Shown here in pieces: positions 42,476 through 49,721 of a stretch of 64,000 bases of DNA. The notes beneath the pieces were generated by a model, which did not search any database, was not told where the DNA came from, and was given only the letters and a program-made list of their open reading frames with translations. The stretch is from Xylanibacillus composti. GTDB taxonomy: Bacteria; Bacillota; Bacilli; Paenibacillales; K13. Numbering within the stretch: the first letter of the stretch is position 1; each line of letters starts with the position of its first letter. The stretch is from NCBI RefSeq assembly GCF_018403685.1, contig NZ_BOVK01000005.1, positions 1 through 64,000 on the forward strand, given 5' to 3'. The position numbers and the translations under genes were made by a program.

Positions 42476-43375
42476 CTACACCATATCCAACGGCAGCTTT
42501 CGGACTGGAGGCGGGAATGCTTCGTCGAGCAGCCGCAGCTCTTCATCCGACAGTTCTATGTGAACAGATGCCGCGTTCTCGCGTACATGCGCTTCCGTGG
42601 AGGCTTTCGGTATCGCTATGACCTCCTCCTCGCGGATGCTCCAAGCTAGAAGCAGCTGGTAGGCTGTCATTCCGCGATTGTGCGAGATGGCTTGTACCGT
42701 CGGATGCTCCACCAGTCCCCGCCGCAGCGTGCCCGCTTGCGCCAACGGGCAATACGCCATGATCGGCATGCCCTTCGCTCTTTGCCAGGGAAGCAAATCA
42801 TATTCAATGCCGCGCGACCCTAAATGGTAGAGCACTTGATTCGTAACGCAGTTGGTACCTCTGGCCTGGGACACCAGCTCCTTCATATCCGCCGTGTCCA
42901 AATTGGAGACACCCCAGCTGCGGATCTTGCCCGCTTCCACCAGCCGTTCCATCCCCTCAATCGTCTCGCTGAACGGCACAGTGCCGCGCCAATGCAACAA
43001 GTACAAATCCAGGCAGTCTGTGCCCAGTCTCTGCAAGCTCTGCTCGCAGCTGCGCGCGATCCTCCCAAGCCCCGCGTTGTGCGGGTACACCTTGGACACA
43101 AGAAACACTTCATCCCGGATGTCCCGGATCGCCTCGCCAACCAGCTTTTCCGCTTCCCCTTCCCCATACATTTCCGCCGTATCAATTAGGGTCATGCCCA
43201 ATTCGACACCTAGCCGCAGGGTGTTGATTTCCTCTTGCCGTTTGGCCCGATTCTGTCCCATATACCAGGTGCCTTGTCCCAATGTCGGCACCGTGGCGCC
43301 TCCAGGCAGCTTCACCTGCCTGCCAGCCAGGGCACGTCGCACATGCTCCGCATGTCCATTGTTCGATATGCTCAT
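42476..43375 (-). CDS. Aldo/keto reductase
   Basis: A 299-residue NADPH-dependent oxidoreductase with the TIM-barrel tetrad Asp-Tyr-Lys-His visible in LIDTAEMYGEG, FLVSKVYPHN and YLLHWRGTV, plus the C-terminal cofactor loop VIAIPKASTEAHVREN. ATG 43375 follows GGGAGAGAGG; the longer frame is disregarded. Substrate unknown; such enzymes often detoxify aldehydes. It is divergent from the SleB-like gene. Confidence 0.92.
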   Translation of the reverse strand: MSISNNGHAEHVRRALAGRQVKLPGGATVPTLGQGTWYMGQNRAKRQEEINTLRLGVELGMTLIDTAEMYGEGEAEKLVGEAIRDIRDEVFLVSKVYPHNAGLGRIARSCEQSLQRLGTDCLDLYLLHWRGTVPFSETIEGMERLVEAGKIRSWGVSNLDTADMKELVSQARGTNCVTNQVLYHLGSRGIEYDLLPWQRAKGMPIMAYCPLAQAGTLRRGLVEHPTVQAISHNRGMTAYQLLLAWSIREEEVIAIPKASTEAHVRENAASVHIELSDEELRLLDEAFPPPVRKLPLDMV

Positions 43376-43507
43376 CTGCCTCTCTCCCTTCCCTTTTTCC
43401 AAAAAAACCATAATGCATTGCTCTTTCTATCTATGTTACCATGCAAGAAGTTCTGGAGCCCATGTGCACAGGACAAAAAAATATATTTAGAGGAAAGGAA
43501 CCAACCG

Positions 43508-44158
43508 ATGACTAACATGAAGCAAAAGGTGTTCGTGTCCTTTATTGCCTTAATGCTGGCCATAACGGGGATCCTGCCAGAATCGGCTCAAGCCGCAACT
43601 GTGTTGAAATCAGGCAGCGCAAATGGCGACGTATGGGATGTCCAATATCGCTTGAAGGTACTGGGCTATTACCAGCAACCGCTCGACGGAAAGTACGGCA
43701 GAGAAACGATTCGTGCCGTTCAACGCTTCCAGCAAGATTACGGTTTGCCCGGTGATGGCATTACCGGCGCCCAGACGTGGAAAGCGCTGCGGAAATATAC
43801 TTTGAATCGCGAGGAAATGGATATTCTGGCCAAGACGATATACAGCGAAGGCCGGGGCGAGCCCTACATCGGGCAAGTGGCGATCGGCGCTGTCGTGATG
43901 AACCGCATTCAATCGAGCGAATTTCCGAACACGATCCGCGGAGTCGTGTTCCAGCCAAGAGCGTTCACTGCAGTGGATGACGGCCAATTCTGGCTGACGC
44001 CGAACGCGACGGCTTACCGCGCAGCGGAGGAAGCTGTCAGAGGCTGGGACCCTTCGGGGGAGGCTTTGTTCTATTACAACCCGCGCACAGCAACCAATGC
44101 CTGGATTCGCACACGTCCAGCCATTAAAACCATTGGCAATCATATATTCACGATGTAG
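43508..44158 (+). CDS. SleB-family cell wall hydrolase
   Basis: A 216-residue exported hydrolase: signal peptide 1-28 (ending ESAQAA), a peptidoglycan-binding domain 33-92 (DVQYRLKVLGYYQQPLDGKYG) and a Hydrolase_2 domain 98-216 with the catalytic Glu in TIYSEGRGEPYIGQVAIGAV. This is the order of SleB, the cortex-lytic transglycosylase of spore germination. No ypeB follows, so it may instead be a vegetative or mother-cell paralogue. Confidence 0.9.
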   Translation: MTNMKQKVFVSFIALMLAITGILPESAQAATVLKSGSANGDVWDVQYRLKVLGYYQQPLDGKYGRETIRAVQRFQQDYGLPGDGITGAQTWKALRKYTLNREEMDILAKTIYSEGRGEPYIGQVAIGAVVMNRIQSSEFPNTIRGVVFQPRAFTAVDDGQFWLTPNATAYRAAEEAVRGWDPSGEALFYYNPRTATNAWIRTRPAIKTIGNHIFTM

Positions 44159-44177
44159 ATTGGGCAATGAACAGAAT

Positions 44178-44224
44178 GGAAGTCATTCCGCGGTCCCCGG
44201 ACTGGGAAGGGCTTCTTTTTTTTG
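44178..44224 (+). terminator. Terminator of the cell wall hydrolase gene
   Basis: An imperfect stem (GGAAGTC...CCGCGG...GGGCTTC) is followed by eight T residues. Confidence 0.7.
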
Positions 44225-44250
44225 CATGATTTCTGGCCTGGCAACGCATA

Positions 44251-44412
44251 ATGAAGACAATGAAGCCGCAAGTCTCGCGGAAAATCGCGAAGCAGAACTT
44301 CACGATACCTGAGCGAACCGTATGGAGAACGTGCTGGCACCTCTATGCCGGGTTCAGGGCATACGCGGACCTGGTTGATAACAACATAGAAGCGCTGCTG
44401 CAACTGGAGTGA
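44251..44412 (+). CDS. Candidate small protein before the CNNM gene
   Basis: A 53-codon ORF (MKTMKPQVSRKIAKQNFTIP...DLVDNNIEALLQLE) whose TGA lies 8 bp before the downstream ATG. The composition, basic then acidic, looks protein-like, but no clear ribosome site precedes it. Translational coupling with the CNNM gene is possible. It could be chance. Confidence 0.35.
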   Translation: MKTMKPQVSRKIAKQNFTIPERTVWRTCWHLYAGFRAYADLVDNNIEALLQLE

Positions 44413-44420
44413 ATGCTGCC

Positions 44421-45716
44421 ATGACAGAAATCATCGTGCTATTCGTCCTTATCGTACTGAATGCTTTTTTTGCCGCCTCGGAAATTGCGCTGATTTCGCT
44501 GAACGACAACAAGGTGAAGACAATGGCGGAAGAAGGCCATCCGAAGATGCAAATGCTTCAGTCGCTGCTCTCGGAACCGAGCCGCTTCCTGGCCACGATC
44601 CAGATCGGCATTACCTTGGCAGGCTTTATGGCGAGCGCCTTCGCCGCCGAGAAATTCGCCGGGCAGCTGGCCGAATTTCTGATGCGGCAGGGCGTCCCCT
44701 TGTCCCGAACGTTACTGGGCACATTATCTGTCGCTCTCATTACCCTCATCCTCTCTTACTTCACCCTCGTGTTCGGCGAGCTTGTGCCGAAGCGGCTGGC
44801 CATGCGCAAGGCAGAGCTGATCGCCATGTTTGCCGTTCGCCCGCTGACTGTCCTGTCCGTCATCACCGCCCCCTTCGTCAAGCTGCTCACCTTGTCCACC
44901 AATCTGATCGTCCGCCTGTTCGGCGTCGATCCGCATGAGCAGGACGAGCAGGTGACCGAGGAAGAAATTCGGATGATGGTCGATTTGGGCAAGGAGCGCG
45001 GCACGATCCAAGAGACGGAAAAAATCATGATCAACAACGTGTTCGAATTCAACAACAAGACGGTGTCCGAGATCATGACGCATCGCACGCATATCATCGG
45101 CATTCCCGTTCACTACTCGCTGCGGGAAATGGTGCGGCTCATTCAGGAGGAGAAGTTCACGCGCTTCCCCGTCTACGAGGAACGGATGGACAACATTGTC
45201 GGTCTGCTTCATGTCAAGGATATATTGCCGTTTATCGAGGATTGCGACGGGGACAGCTTTGATCTGCTGCGCTTGATTCGCAAACCTCTGTTCATCCCAT
45301 CGTCGAGGAAAACCGACGAGGCGTTCCGCGATTTGCAGAAGCACAAGGTGCATATGGCCATCGTACTCGACGAGTATGGCGGCACGGCCGGTATTGTGAC
45401 AATAGAGGATCTGATCGAGGAGATCGTCGGCAACATCTTCGACGAGTACGACGAAGAGGAGAAGGAGATCCTTAAGCTCGATGAGCAGACTTATCTGATG
45501 CAGGGCATGATCGATCTGGATACGGTGGCGAATGTGTTGGACGTAGAGCTGCCGCTTCAGGAGTACGACACCTTGAGCGGGTTCCTCATCGGCCAGCTGG
45601 GCCGCATTCCCGGACCGGACGATCATTCCGAGATCGAGTTCAACGACGTGCTCTTCAAGGTCGAGGAAGCCGACGACAAGAAGATCGTCAAGGTGAAGGT
45701 GTATCGGGTGGGGTGA
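44421..45716 (+). CDS. CNNM/CorC-family membrane protein (DUF21-CBS-CorC)
   Basis: A 431-residue integral membrane protein: a DUF21 domain with four hydrophobic stretches (about 1-200, including LNAFFAASEIALISLNDNK and LTLVFGELVPKRLAM), a CBS pair (about 210-335) and a C-terminal CorC_HlyC domain. The family includes magnesium exporters and was formerly annotated as haemolysin. ATG 44421 is used; GTG 44409 is an alternative. It is followed by a terminator. Confidence 0.92.
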   Translation: MTEIIVLFVLIVLNAFFAASEIALISLNDNKVKTMAEEGHPKMQMLQSLLSEPSRFLATIQIGITLAGFMASAFAAEKFAGQLAEFLMRQGVPLSRTLLGTLSVALITLILSYFTLVFGELVPKRLAMRKAELIAMFAVRPLTVLSVITAPFVKLLTLSTNLIVRLFGVDPHEQDEQVTEEEIRMMVDLGKERGTIQETEKIMINNVFEFNNKTVSEIMTHRTHIIGIPVHYSLREMVRLIQEEKFTRFPVYEERMDNIVGLLHVKDILPFIEDCDGDSFDLLRLIRKPLFIPSSRKTDEAFRDLQKHKVHMAIVLDEYGGTAGIVTIEDLIEEIVGNIFDEYDEEEKEILKLDEQTYLMQGMIDLDTVANVLDVELPLQEYDTLSGFLIGQLGRIPGPDDHSEIEFNDVLFKVEEADDKKIVKVKVYRVG

Positions 45717-45773
45717 GCTTATTGGATTACTCGCAAGGCAACAAGTATGGATTTCGCTGGGCGCCTTTGAACT

Positions 45774-45804
45774 GGTCAACCATCTTGGGGGTTGGCCTTT
45801 TTTG
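45774..45804 (+). terminator. Terminator of the CNNM gene
   Basis: GGTCAACC and GGTTGGCC pair around a 7-base loop, then TTTTTT. Confidence 0.85.
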
Positions 45805-45943
45805 TGCATAGACAGTGGGCTCGGCTGAACGGGTATGGGGATATCGTTGGGGTTTCGCAATTCCTTTTTGCCAATTTTCCTTTTATTTCTACAATTCTAC
45901 CGTTATACTTTACCTAATACGTGGAAAATGCTAGGGAATCCTA

Positions 45944-46005
45944 GTAGTTTTTATAATCAGCGCTTCGGATAGCTCTAAAGCCTGCATTTTTCGAAGGGAT
46001 TGACA
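45944..46005 (+). repeat. Direct repeat R1 (about 60 bp)
   Basis: The segment containing AATCAGCG and CTAAAGCCTGCATTTT recurs with about 85% identity at 47364-47424 (R2), and its core AAAGCCTGCATTTTTCG is found inverted at 47244-47260. It flanks the two membrane genes and the decayed 3' tail. Confidence 0.6.
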
Positions 46006-46037
46006 GATTTATCGATCATTGGCTCTCACTTGAATCC

Positions 46038-46106
46038 GTCTTCATTCTGGCGGGTATGGAGTTGAAGCGGTTTGTTCTGAGAAAGCGAGGGGCTTTAATT
46101 GGCTAA
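46038..46106 (+). pseudogene. 3' remnant of a paralogue of the downstream membrane protein
   Basis: Translates as VFILAGMELKRFVLRKRGAL and stops at 46106. It matches the C-terminus of the gene ending at 47073 (IFILAGMELKRFVLRKRGLE). The rest of that copy is missing. Its stop overlaps the start of the next gene by 8 bp, as in an operon that has lost its first gene. Confidence 0.7.
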
Positions 46107-46557
46107 AAACTGGGGTATTGTATTGATAGGTCAATTTTGTTGGACATTCTTATTTGTGATTATGCAAGCTATTCGTCTTCCGCTGTTTTTCACCTTATTG
46201 CTGCTGATCCAGCTGGTTTATTTTGTGGGCTTGGGTTGGCTCTGTACAGTCGATATGGGCAGGCGCAAGCTGCTCGCGTCTCTGCTGCCGTTGCTGCTCA
46301 TCAACATGATTGTCGTCACACTGTCCTGGATCGCAGCTTACCGCGGTGATCCCAACAACGAATTATTCGTTTATGCCTATTTCATGCATGTGGGTCCCGG
46401 CTCATTCTCGCTCTTTGGCTTCCCTTTAACATGGATAGAGGGTCCTGTCTGGAGGTTTCTCAATTATTACGTACACGGCCTCCTCTTCCCCGCTGCCCTC
46501 ATCTACGCTGGCATGTGGCTGAAGAGAAGATATGGTCGTTCACTTTCCAAAATATAG
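46099..46557 (+). CDS. Small membrane protein, unknown family
   Basis: A 152-residue protein with four hydrophobic helices (about 5-25, 28-48, 58-78, 120-140) and a TTG start with GAGGGG 6 bp upstream. It includes WIEGPVWRFLNYYVHG and a basic end (AGMWLKRRYGRSL) like that of the following gene (AGMELKRFVLRK), so the two are probably distant paralogues. More AT-rich than the surroundings. Function unknown. Confidence 0.7.
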   Translation: MAKNWGIVLIGQFCWTFLFVIMQAIRLPLFFTLLLLIQLVYFVGLGWLCTVDMGRRKLLASLLPLLLINMIVVTLSWIAAYRGDPNNELFVYAYFMHVGPGSFSLFGFPLTWIEGPVWRFLNYYVHGLLFPAALIYAGMWLKRRYGRSLSKI

Positions 46558-46575
46558 CTCCACAGGATGTGAATC

Positions 46576-47073
46576 ATGAAGCAGAACATATTACTAACCA
46601 TCGTTGGTCATATTGTTGGCATCGTTATGACTGTTTTTCTTTTTGCACAGGTCTTAAACGATACATATCTTGAACACACCCTTTTACTACTGTTGCCGAA
46701 CATAGGATTTATCGTGTATTACGCTGCCGTTGGTGTATTATGTAACGTACATCAGAAGATATTGACGCAAATCATCTCTCTCATCCCTTTATCACTAATT
46801 GGCTTGGCCTCTTGGTTATTTGCCCTATTGTATACGCTAGCCCATAAAGACAATCCGTTTGCTAATATCGTTTGGTATTTGGATTGGCTTTATAATGTAA
46901 ATACTGTCCTTTATCCATTCTTCACCATTTTTCAGCATTATGCGGCGGCGGATATCTTCACATACACAGCGTGGAAGCTTCTGTATAATTTATTTTTTCC
47001 AGGAATTTTCATTCTGGCAGGTATGGAGCTGAAGCGATTCGTCTTGAGGAAGCGGGGGCTTGAATTTGATTAA
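46576..47073 (+). CDS. Small membrane protein, second paralogue
   Basis: A 165-residue four-helix membrane protein (about 5-27, 35-58, 65-92, 140-158) with a basic C-terminus AGMELKRFVLRKRGLEFD. GGATGTGAATC precedes the ATG. Noticeably AT-rich. The layout matches the preceding gene, and a matching tail remnant lies upstream at 46038, so the locus held at least three copies. No domain was recognised. Confidence 0.7.
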   Translation: MKQNILLTIVGHIVGIVMTVFLFAQVLNDTYLEHTLLLLLPNIGFIVYYAAVGVLCNVHQKILTQIISLIPLSLIGLASWLFALLYTLAHKDNPFANIVWYLDWLYNVNTVLYPFFTIFQHYAAADIFTYTAWKLLYNLFFPGIFILAGMELKRFVLRKRGLEFD

Positions 47074-47243
47074 AGACTAGGCCGTTGTGCTGGACTCAAA
47101 TTGAACGTTGAGATCTCTAACTGGCTGGTATTGGCGTTTGCTCGATTCACCGCCTCGGAACTAATACTACACTTCAGAGAGGTTCATCCTCAGTCGGCAA
47201 ACCCTGACCCGAGGTGCGCCCCCCTAGTTCGCTAGAAAAGACG

Positions 47244-47424
47244 CGAAAAATGCAGGCTTTCCCTCCTTTACCGGGCCTAAATTCCAAATGCCTACGATAA
47301 TGCATGAATTCATTTTTGAGATCTGTTTATACGATTGATCTGGGGAAAAAGACTGTATATTCGTAGCAATTTTTCAAATCAGCGTTTCGCATAGCGCTAA
47401 AGCCTGCATTTTCGATGGAATTCA
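47244..47424 (+). repeat. Direct repeat R2 with an inverted core copy
   Basis: R2 is 47364-47424 and matches R1. The inverted core (CGAAAAATGCAGGCTTT, 47244-47260) lies 140 bp before it. The rest of 47074-47547 has no credible gene. Confidence 0.6.
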
Positions 47425-47515
47425 CCAATTCACAAGTGCATCGAGGAATTCGGACGGCGCGAACTCAGACTGCGCTCCGCGGAAGAAGCTATCATTCGCA
47501 GCCCAAACGCAACGA

Positions 47516-47541
47516 AGCGGGAAGGCACTCGGCCTTCCCGC
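47516..47541 (-). terminator. GC-rich hairpin after the creatininase-like gene
   Basis: An 11-bp stem (AGCGGGAAGGC with GCCTTCCCGCT) downstream of the stop at 47548, with only a weak T stretch. Confidence 0.6.
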
Positions 47542-47547
47542 TCCGCT

Positions 47548-48339
47548 TCATTTCGTCAGGCGCTGCAATCTCTCCCTCGCGAACTTGACCAGCCCGTCCA
47601 CTTGCAGCTCGAACCGGATTCGTCCTTCCTCGGCAGTAGCCTCGTGGAAGGGGAACGAGCCGAGCTGCCCTAGGTCGGGGCGTTCGTGGCCGTCATTCGC
47701 TTGCATGTTGACGCGATCCGGCTGCAAGTGCAGCATCATGCTCGTCTCGACCCCAGCCGCATGATCGCTGTTTCGCCTCGGGTTGCCTTCTTCGATCAGC
47801 GTATAATCCATCGCGAAACAAACCGGCTCTTCGCCGTTCGTCGTCTTCATGAGGTAGCAGACCTCATCCATCAAGCTCTGCTGGATGGGCGGGTTGTGGC
47901 CCGACACCATCACCACCAGCTTGAAGCCGCGCTGCAAATAATTACTGCAGGCGTTAAGAATATACTGCTTCAACAGTTCGGTTGGGATTTGGTAGTACGA
48001 TCCGGGAAGCGGATAGCCTGCGGCCGCATCCATCCCGTGGCCCAGGCCATAGCCGCGATCCCAGTAGGCGTCTGCTGCGAAATGAATGGCCGGCATAACC
48101 ACGCCGCCTGCTTGCTTGGCTGCTTCTTCGCAGAGATGCTCAGCTTTGATCGAATCGACACCGATCGGGTTATGCCGCCCATGCCACTCCAGCGTCCCCA
48201 GCGGCTGGAACGCTACGGGGAACCGTTCCTGGATCGCCAGGATTTCGCCGGGGCGAAGGTACAGCGCCCTCACCTCGTCAGGAATCGGCTCTGTCGGAAT
48301 TTCCTGTCGGATGCGATCTGGTTCGTACATTTTTTTCAT
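47548..48339 (-). CDS. Creatininase-family amidohydrolase
   Basis: A 263-residue metal-dependent hydrolase. Ligand motifs of the creatininase fold are present: GTLEWHGRHNPIGVDSI (Glu, His, Asp), GHGMDAAAGYPLPGSY, VSGHNP and DHAAGVETSMML. Family members open cyclic amides (creatinine, mycofactocin and riboflavin-related intermediates). ATG 48339 follows the GGAGGTGA region; the frame is open further upstream. The substrate is not readable. Confidence 0.88.
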   Translation of the reverse strand: MKKMYEPDRIRQEIPTEPIPDEVRALYLRPGEILAIQERFPVAFQPLGTLEWHGRHNPIGVDSIKAEHLCEEAAKQAGGVVMPAIHFAADAYWDRGYGLGHGMDAAAGYPLPGSYYQIPTELLKQYILNACSNYLQRGFKLVVMVSGHNPPIQQSLMDEVCYLMKTTNGEEPVCFAMDYTLIEEGNPRRNSDHAAGVETSMMLHLQPDRVNMQANDGHERPDLGQLGSFPFHEATAEEGRIRFELQVDGLVKFARERLQRLTK

Positions 48340-48459
48340 AGGCTTTTGCTCACCTCCTCCCAGGAGGGATGCAATCCACTCAAGTTGTGAGATACAAGCA
48401 TATTTTACCATAAAGTCGTCCATTGGGACGGCTTTTTCTTATGCCGATCCCACGTCGCA

Positions 48460-48504
48460 TTTCCGTCACAGTTTCATCCGATTTTCGTCACAGTTTTAAC
48501 CGAT
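48460..48504. repeat. Two 22-bp-spaced repeats upstream of qoxA
   Basis: CGTCACAGTTT occurs at 48464 and 48486, each followed by a CCGAT, giving two helical turns between copies. It lies in the divergent creatininase/qox control region and could bind a regulator dimer or tandem. Confidence 0.5.
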
Positions 48505-48582
48505 CCGTAACAATTGGCTGCGCATGACCGTGGTATGATCAAAATCACAACGAGGACTCGATCACATTTGCGCGCCATGCGC

Positions 48583-48598
48583 AGTGATCCCTGTCACG
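48583..48598. promoter_or_regulatory. Crp/Fnr-like site upstream of qoxA
   Basis: AGTGA-N6-TCACG keeps the GTGA-N6-TCAC core shared with the fixA box, but both outer bases differ from the consensus. Confidence 0.35.
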
Positions 48599-48623
48599 CA
48601 AACAAAAAAATTTTTTGAACGAA

Positions 48624-48641
48624 TTGTGAAATTTTTCTCAA
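48624..48641. promoter_or_regulatory. Rex-type operator upstream of qoxA
   Basis: TTGTGAA-N4-TTCTCAA differs from the Rex consensus TTGTGAA-N4-TTCACAA at one base. Rex is the NADH-sensing repressor of respiratory genes in Firmicutes. It is 80-100 bp before the qoxA start. Confidence 0.65.
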
Positions 48642-48722
48642 ACCTAGTTGAACAAATCTTTATTGCGCACAACGTTTCCCTGGGAACCCAACTTGCCGCG
48701 AGAAAAAGGAGATGAACTGGCC

Positions 48723-49721
48723 ATGAAGCGATACCCCCCACAAAAACGGTGGATGCTGACACTCGCATTCCTTCCCGTCTTGATTCTGAGCGGCTGCGAG
48801 ACCAATATGGTTGTCTTCCGGCCGCAGGGGCCTGTGGCGCGCAGCATTATGGAACTGATCAACTGGTCGCTCTGGTGGATGCTGCTTGTTGTTGTCGTTG
48901 TTTTTGCACTGTTCGCCTATATTGTCTGGAAATACCGGGAGCGCCCGGGTACGGAGGATATCGATCCGCCTGAGGAGCACGGCAGCACCAAGCTGGAAAT
49001 TATCTGGACGGCGATCCCGATCCTGATCGTTATCGCTTTGACCGTACCTACCGTGAAGACGCTCTATGCCTTAGAGGAGATTCCCAAGGGCTACGAACAT
49101 AAGGACACGGTCGTGATTCATGTGACATCCGCGGACTGGAAGTGGATCTTCAGTTACCCCGAGCAAAATATCGAGACGGTCAATTACGTCAATATTCCGG
49201 CGGATACACCTATTCTGTTCAAGCTGACTTCGGCCAGCACGATGCAGTCGTTCTGGGTGCCTGCGCTGGGCGGGCAGAAATACACAATGGGCAAGATGGA
49301 GACAGAAATGTTCCTGGTCGCAGACCACCCTGGCTCCTACTTCGGCAAGAACACAAACTTCAACGGACGCGGCTATGCGCAGATGGAATTTGAAGTGTTG
49401 GCGCAGACGCCTGCGGAATTCGAGAAATGGGTAGAAGACGTGCACGCCACCGCTCCTCCTCTAACAGAAGAGAAGTATGAGGAACTGCTGAAGCCGTCGC
49501 ATCTCGGCCGTCTGACGTTCACGAATACACATCTTGAGTGGGTCAATCACGCGGATGTCGATTCGCCGACTTACACGAACCCGGAGCTTTACCGCTATCA
49601 CGGCTATCAGGGCAGAGTGTTTGAAGCGGATGACCATTACTTGAACCGCAGGCCATCAGCAGAAATAGAAAATCATCACCATACCCCCCACAACGAAGGA
49701 GGCGAGCACCATGGGCATTAA
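48723..49721 (+). CDS. qoxA: Quinol oxidase subunit II (lipoprotein)
   Basis: A 332-residue subunit with lipobox LSGC (Cys near residue 24), two transmembrane helices (about 40-62 and 92-112) and the cupredoxin domain. No CuA motif (CxxxC with His and Met) is present, marking a quinol rather than cytochrome c oxidase. The C-terminus is unusually His-rich (HHHTPHNEGGEHHGH). ATG 48723 follows AAAGGAGATG. First gene of qoxABCD; its stop overlaps qoxB by 11 bp. Confidence 0.93.
   Translation: MKRYPPQKRWMLTLAFLPVLILSGCETNMVVFRPQGPVARSIMELINWSLWWMLLVVVVVFALFAYIVWKYRERPGTEDIDPPEEHGSTKLEIIWTAIPILIVIALTVPTVKTLYALEEIPKGYEHKDTVVIHVTSADWKWIFSYPEQNIETVNYVNIPADTPILFKLTSASTMQSFWVPALGGQKYTMGKMETEMFLVADHPGSYFGKNTNFNGRGYAQMEFEVLAQTPAEFEKWVEDVHATAPPLTEEKYEELLKPSHLGRLTFTNTHLEWVNHADVDSPTYTNPELYRYHGYQGRVFEADDHYLNRRPSAEIENHHHTPHNEGGEHHGH

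Noticed and set aside
44724-45860. 378-codon minus-strand ORF over the CNNM gene
   Set aside because: Shadow of a conserved membrane-CBS protein.
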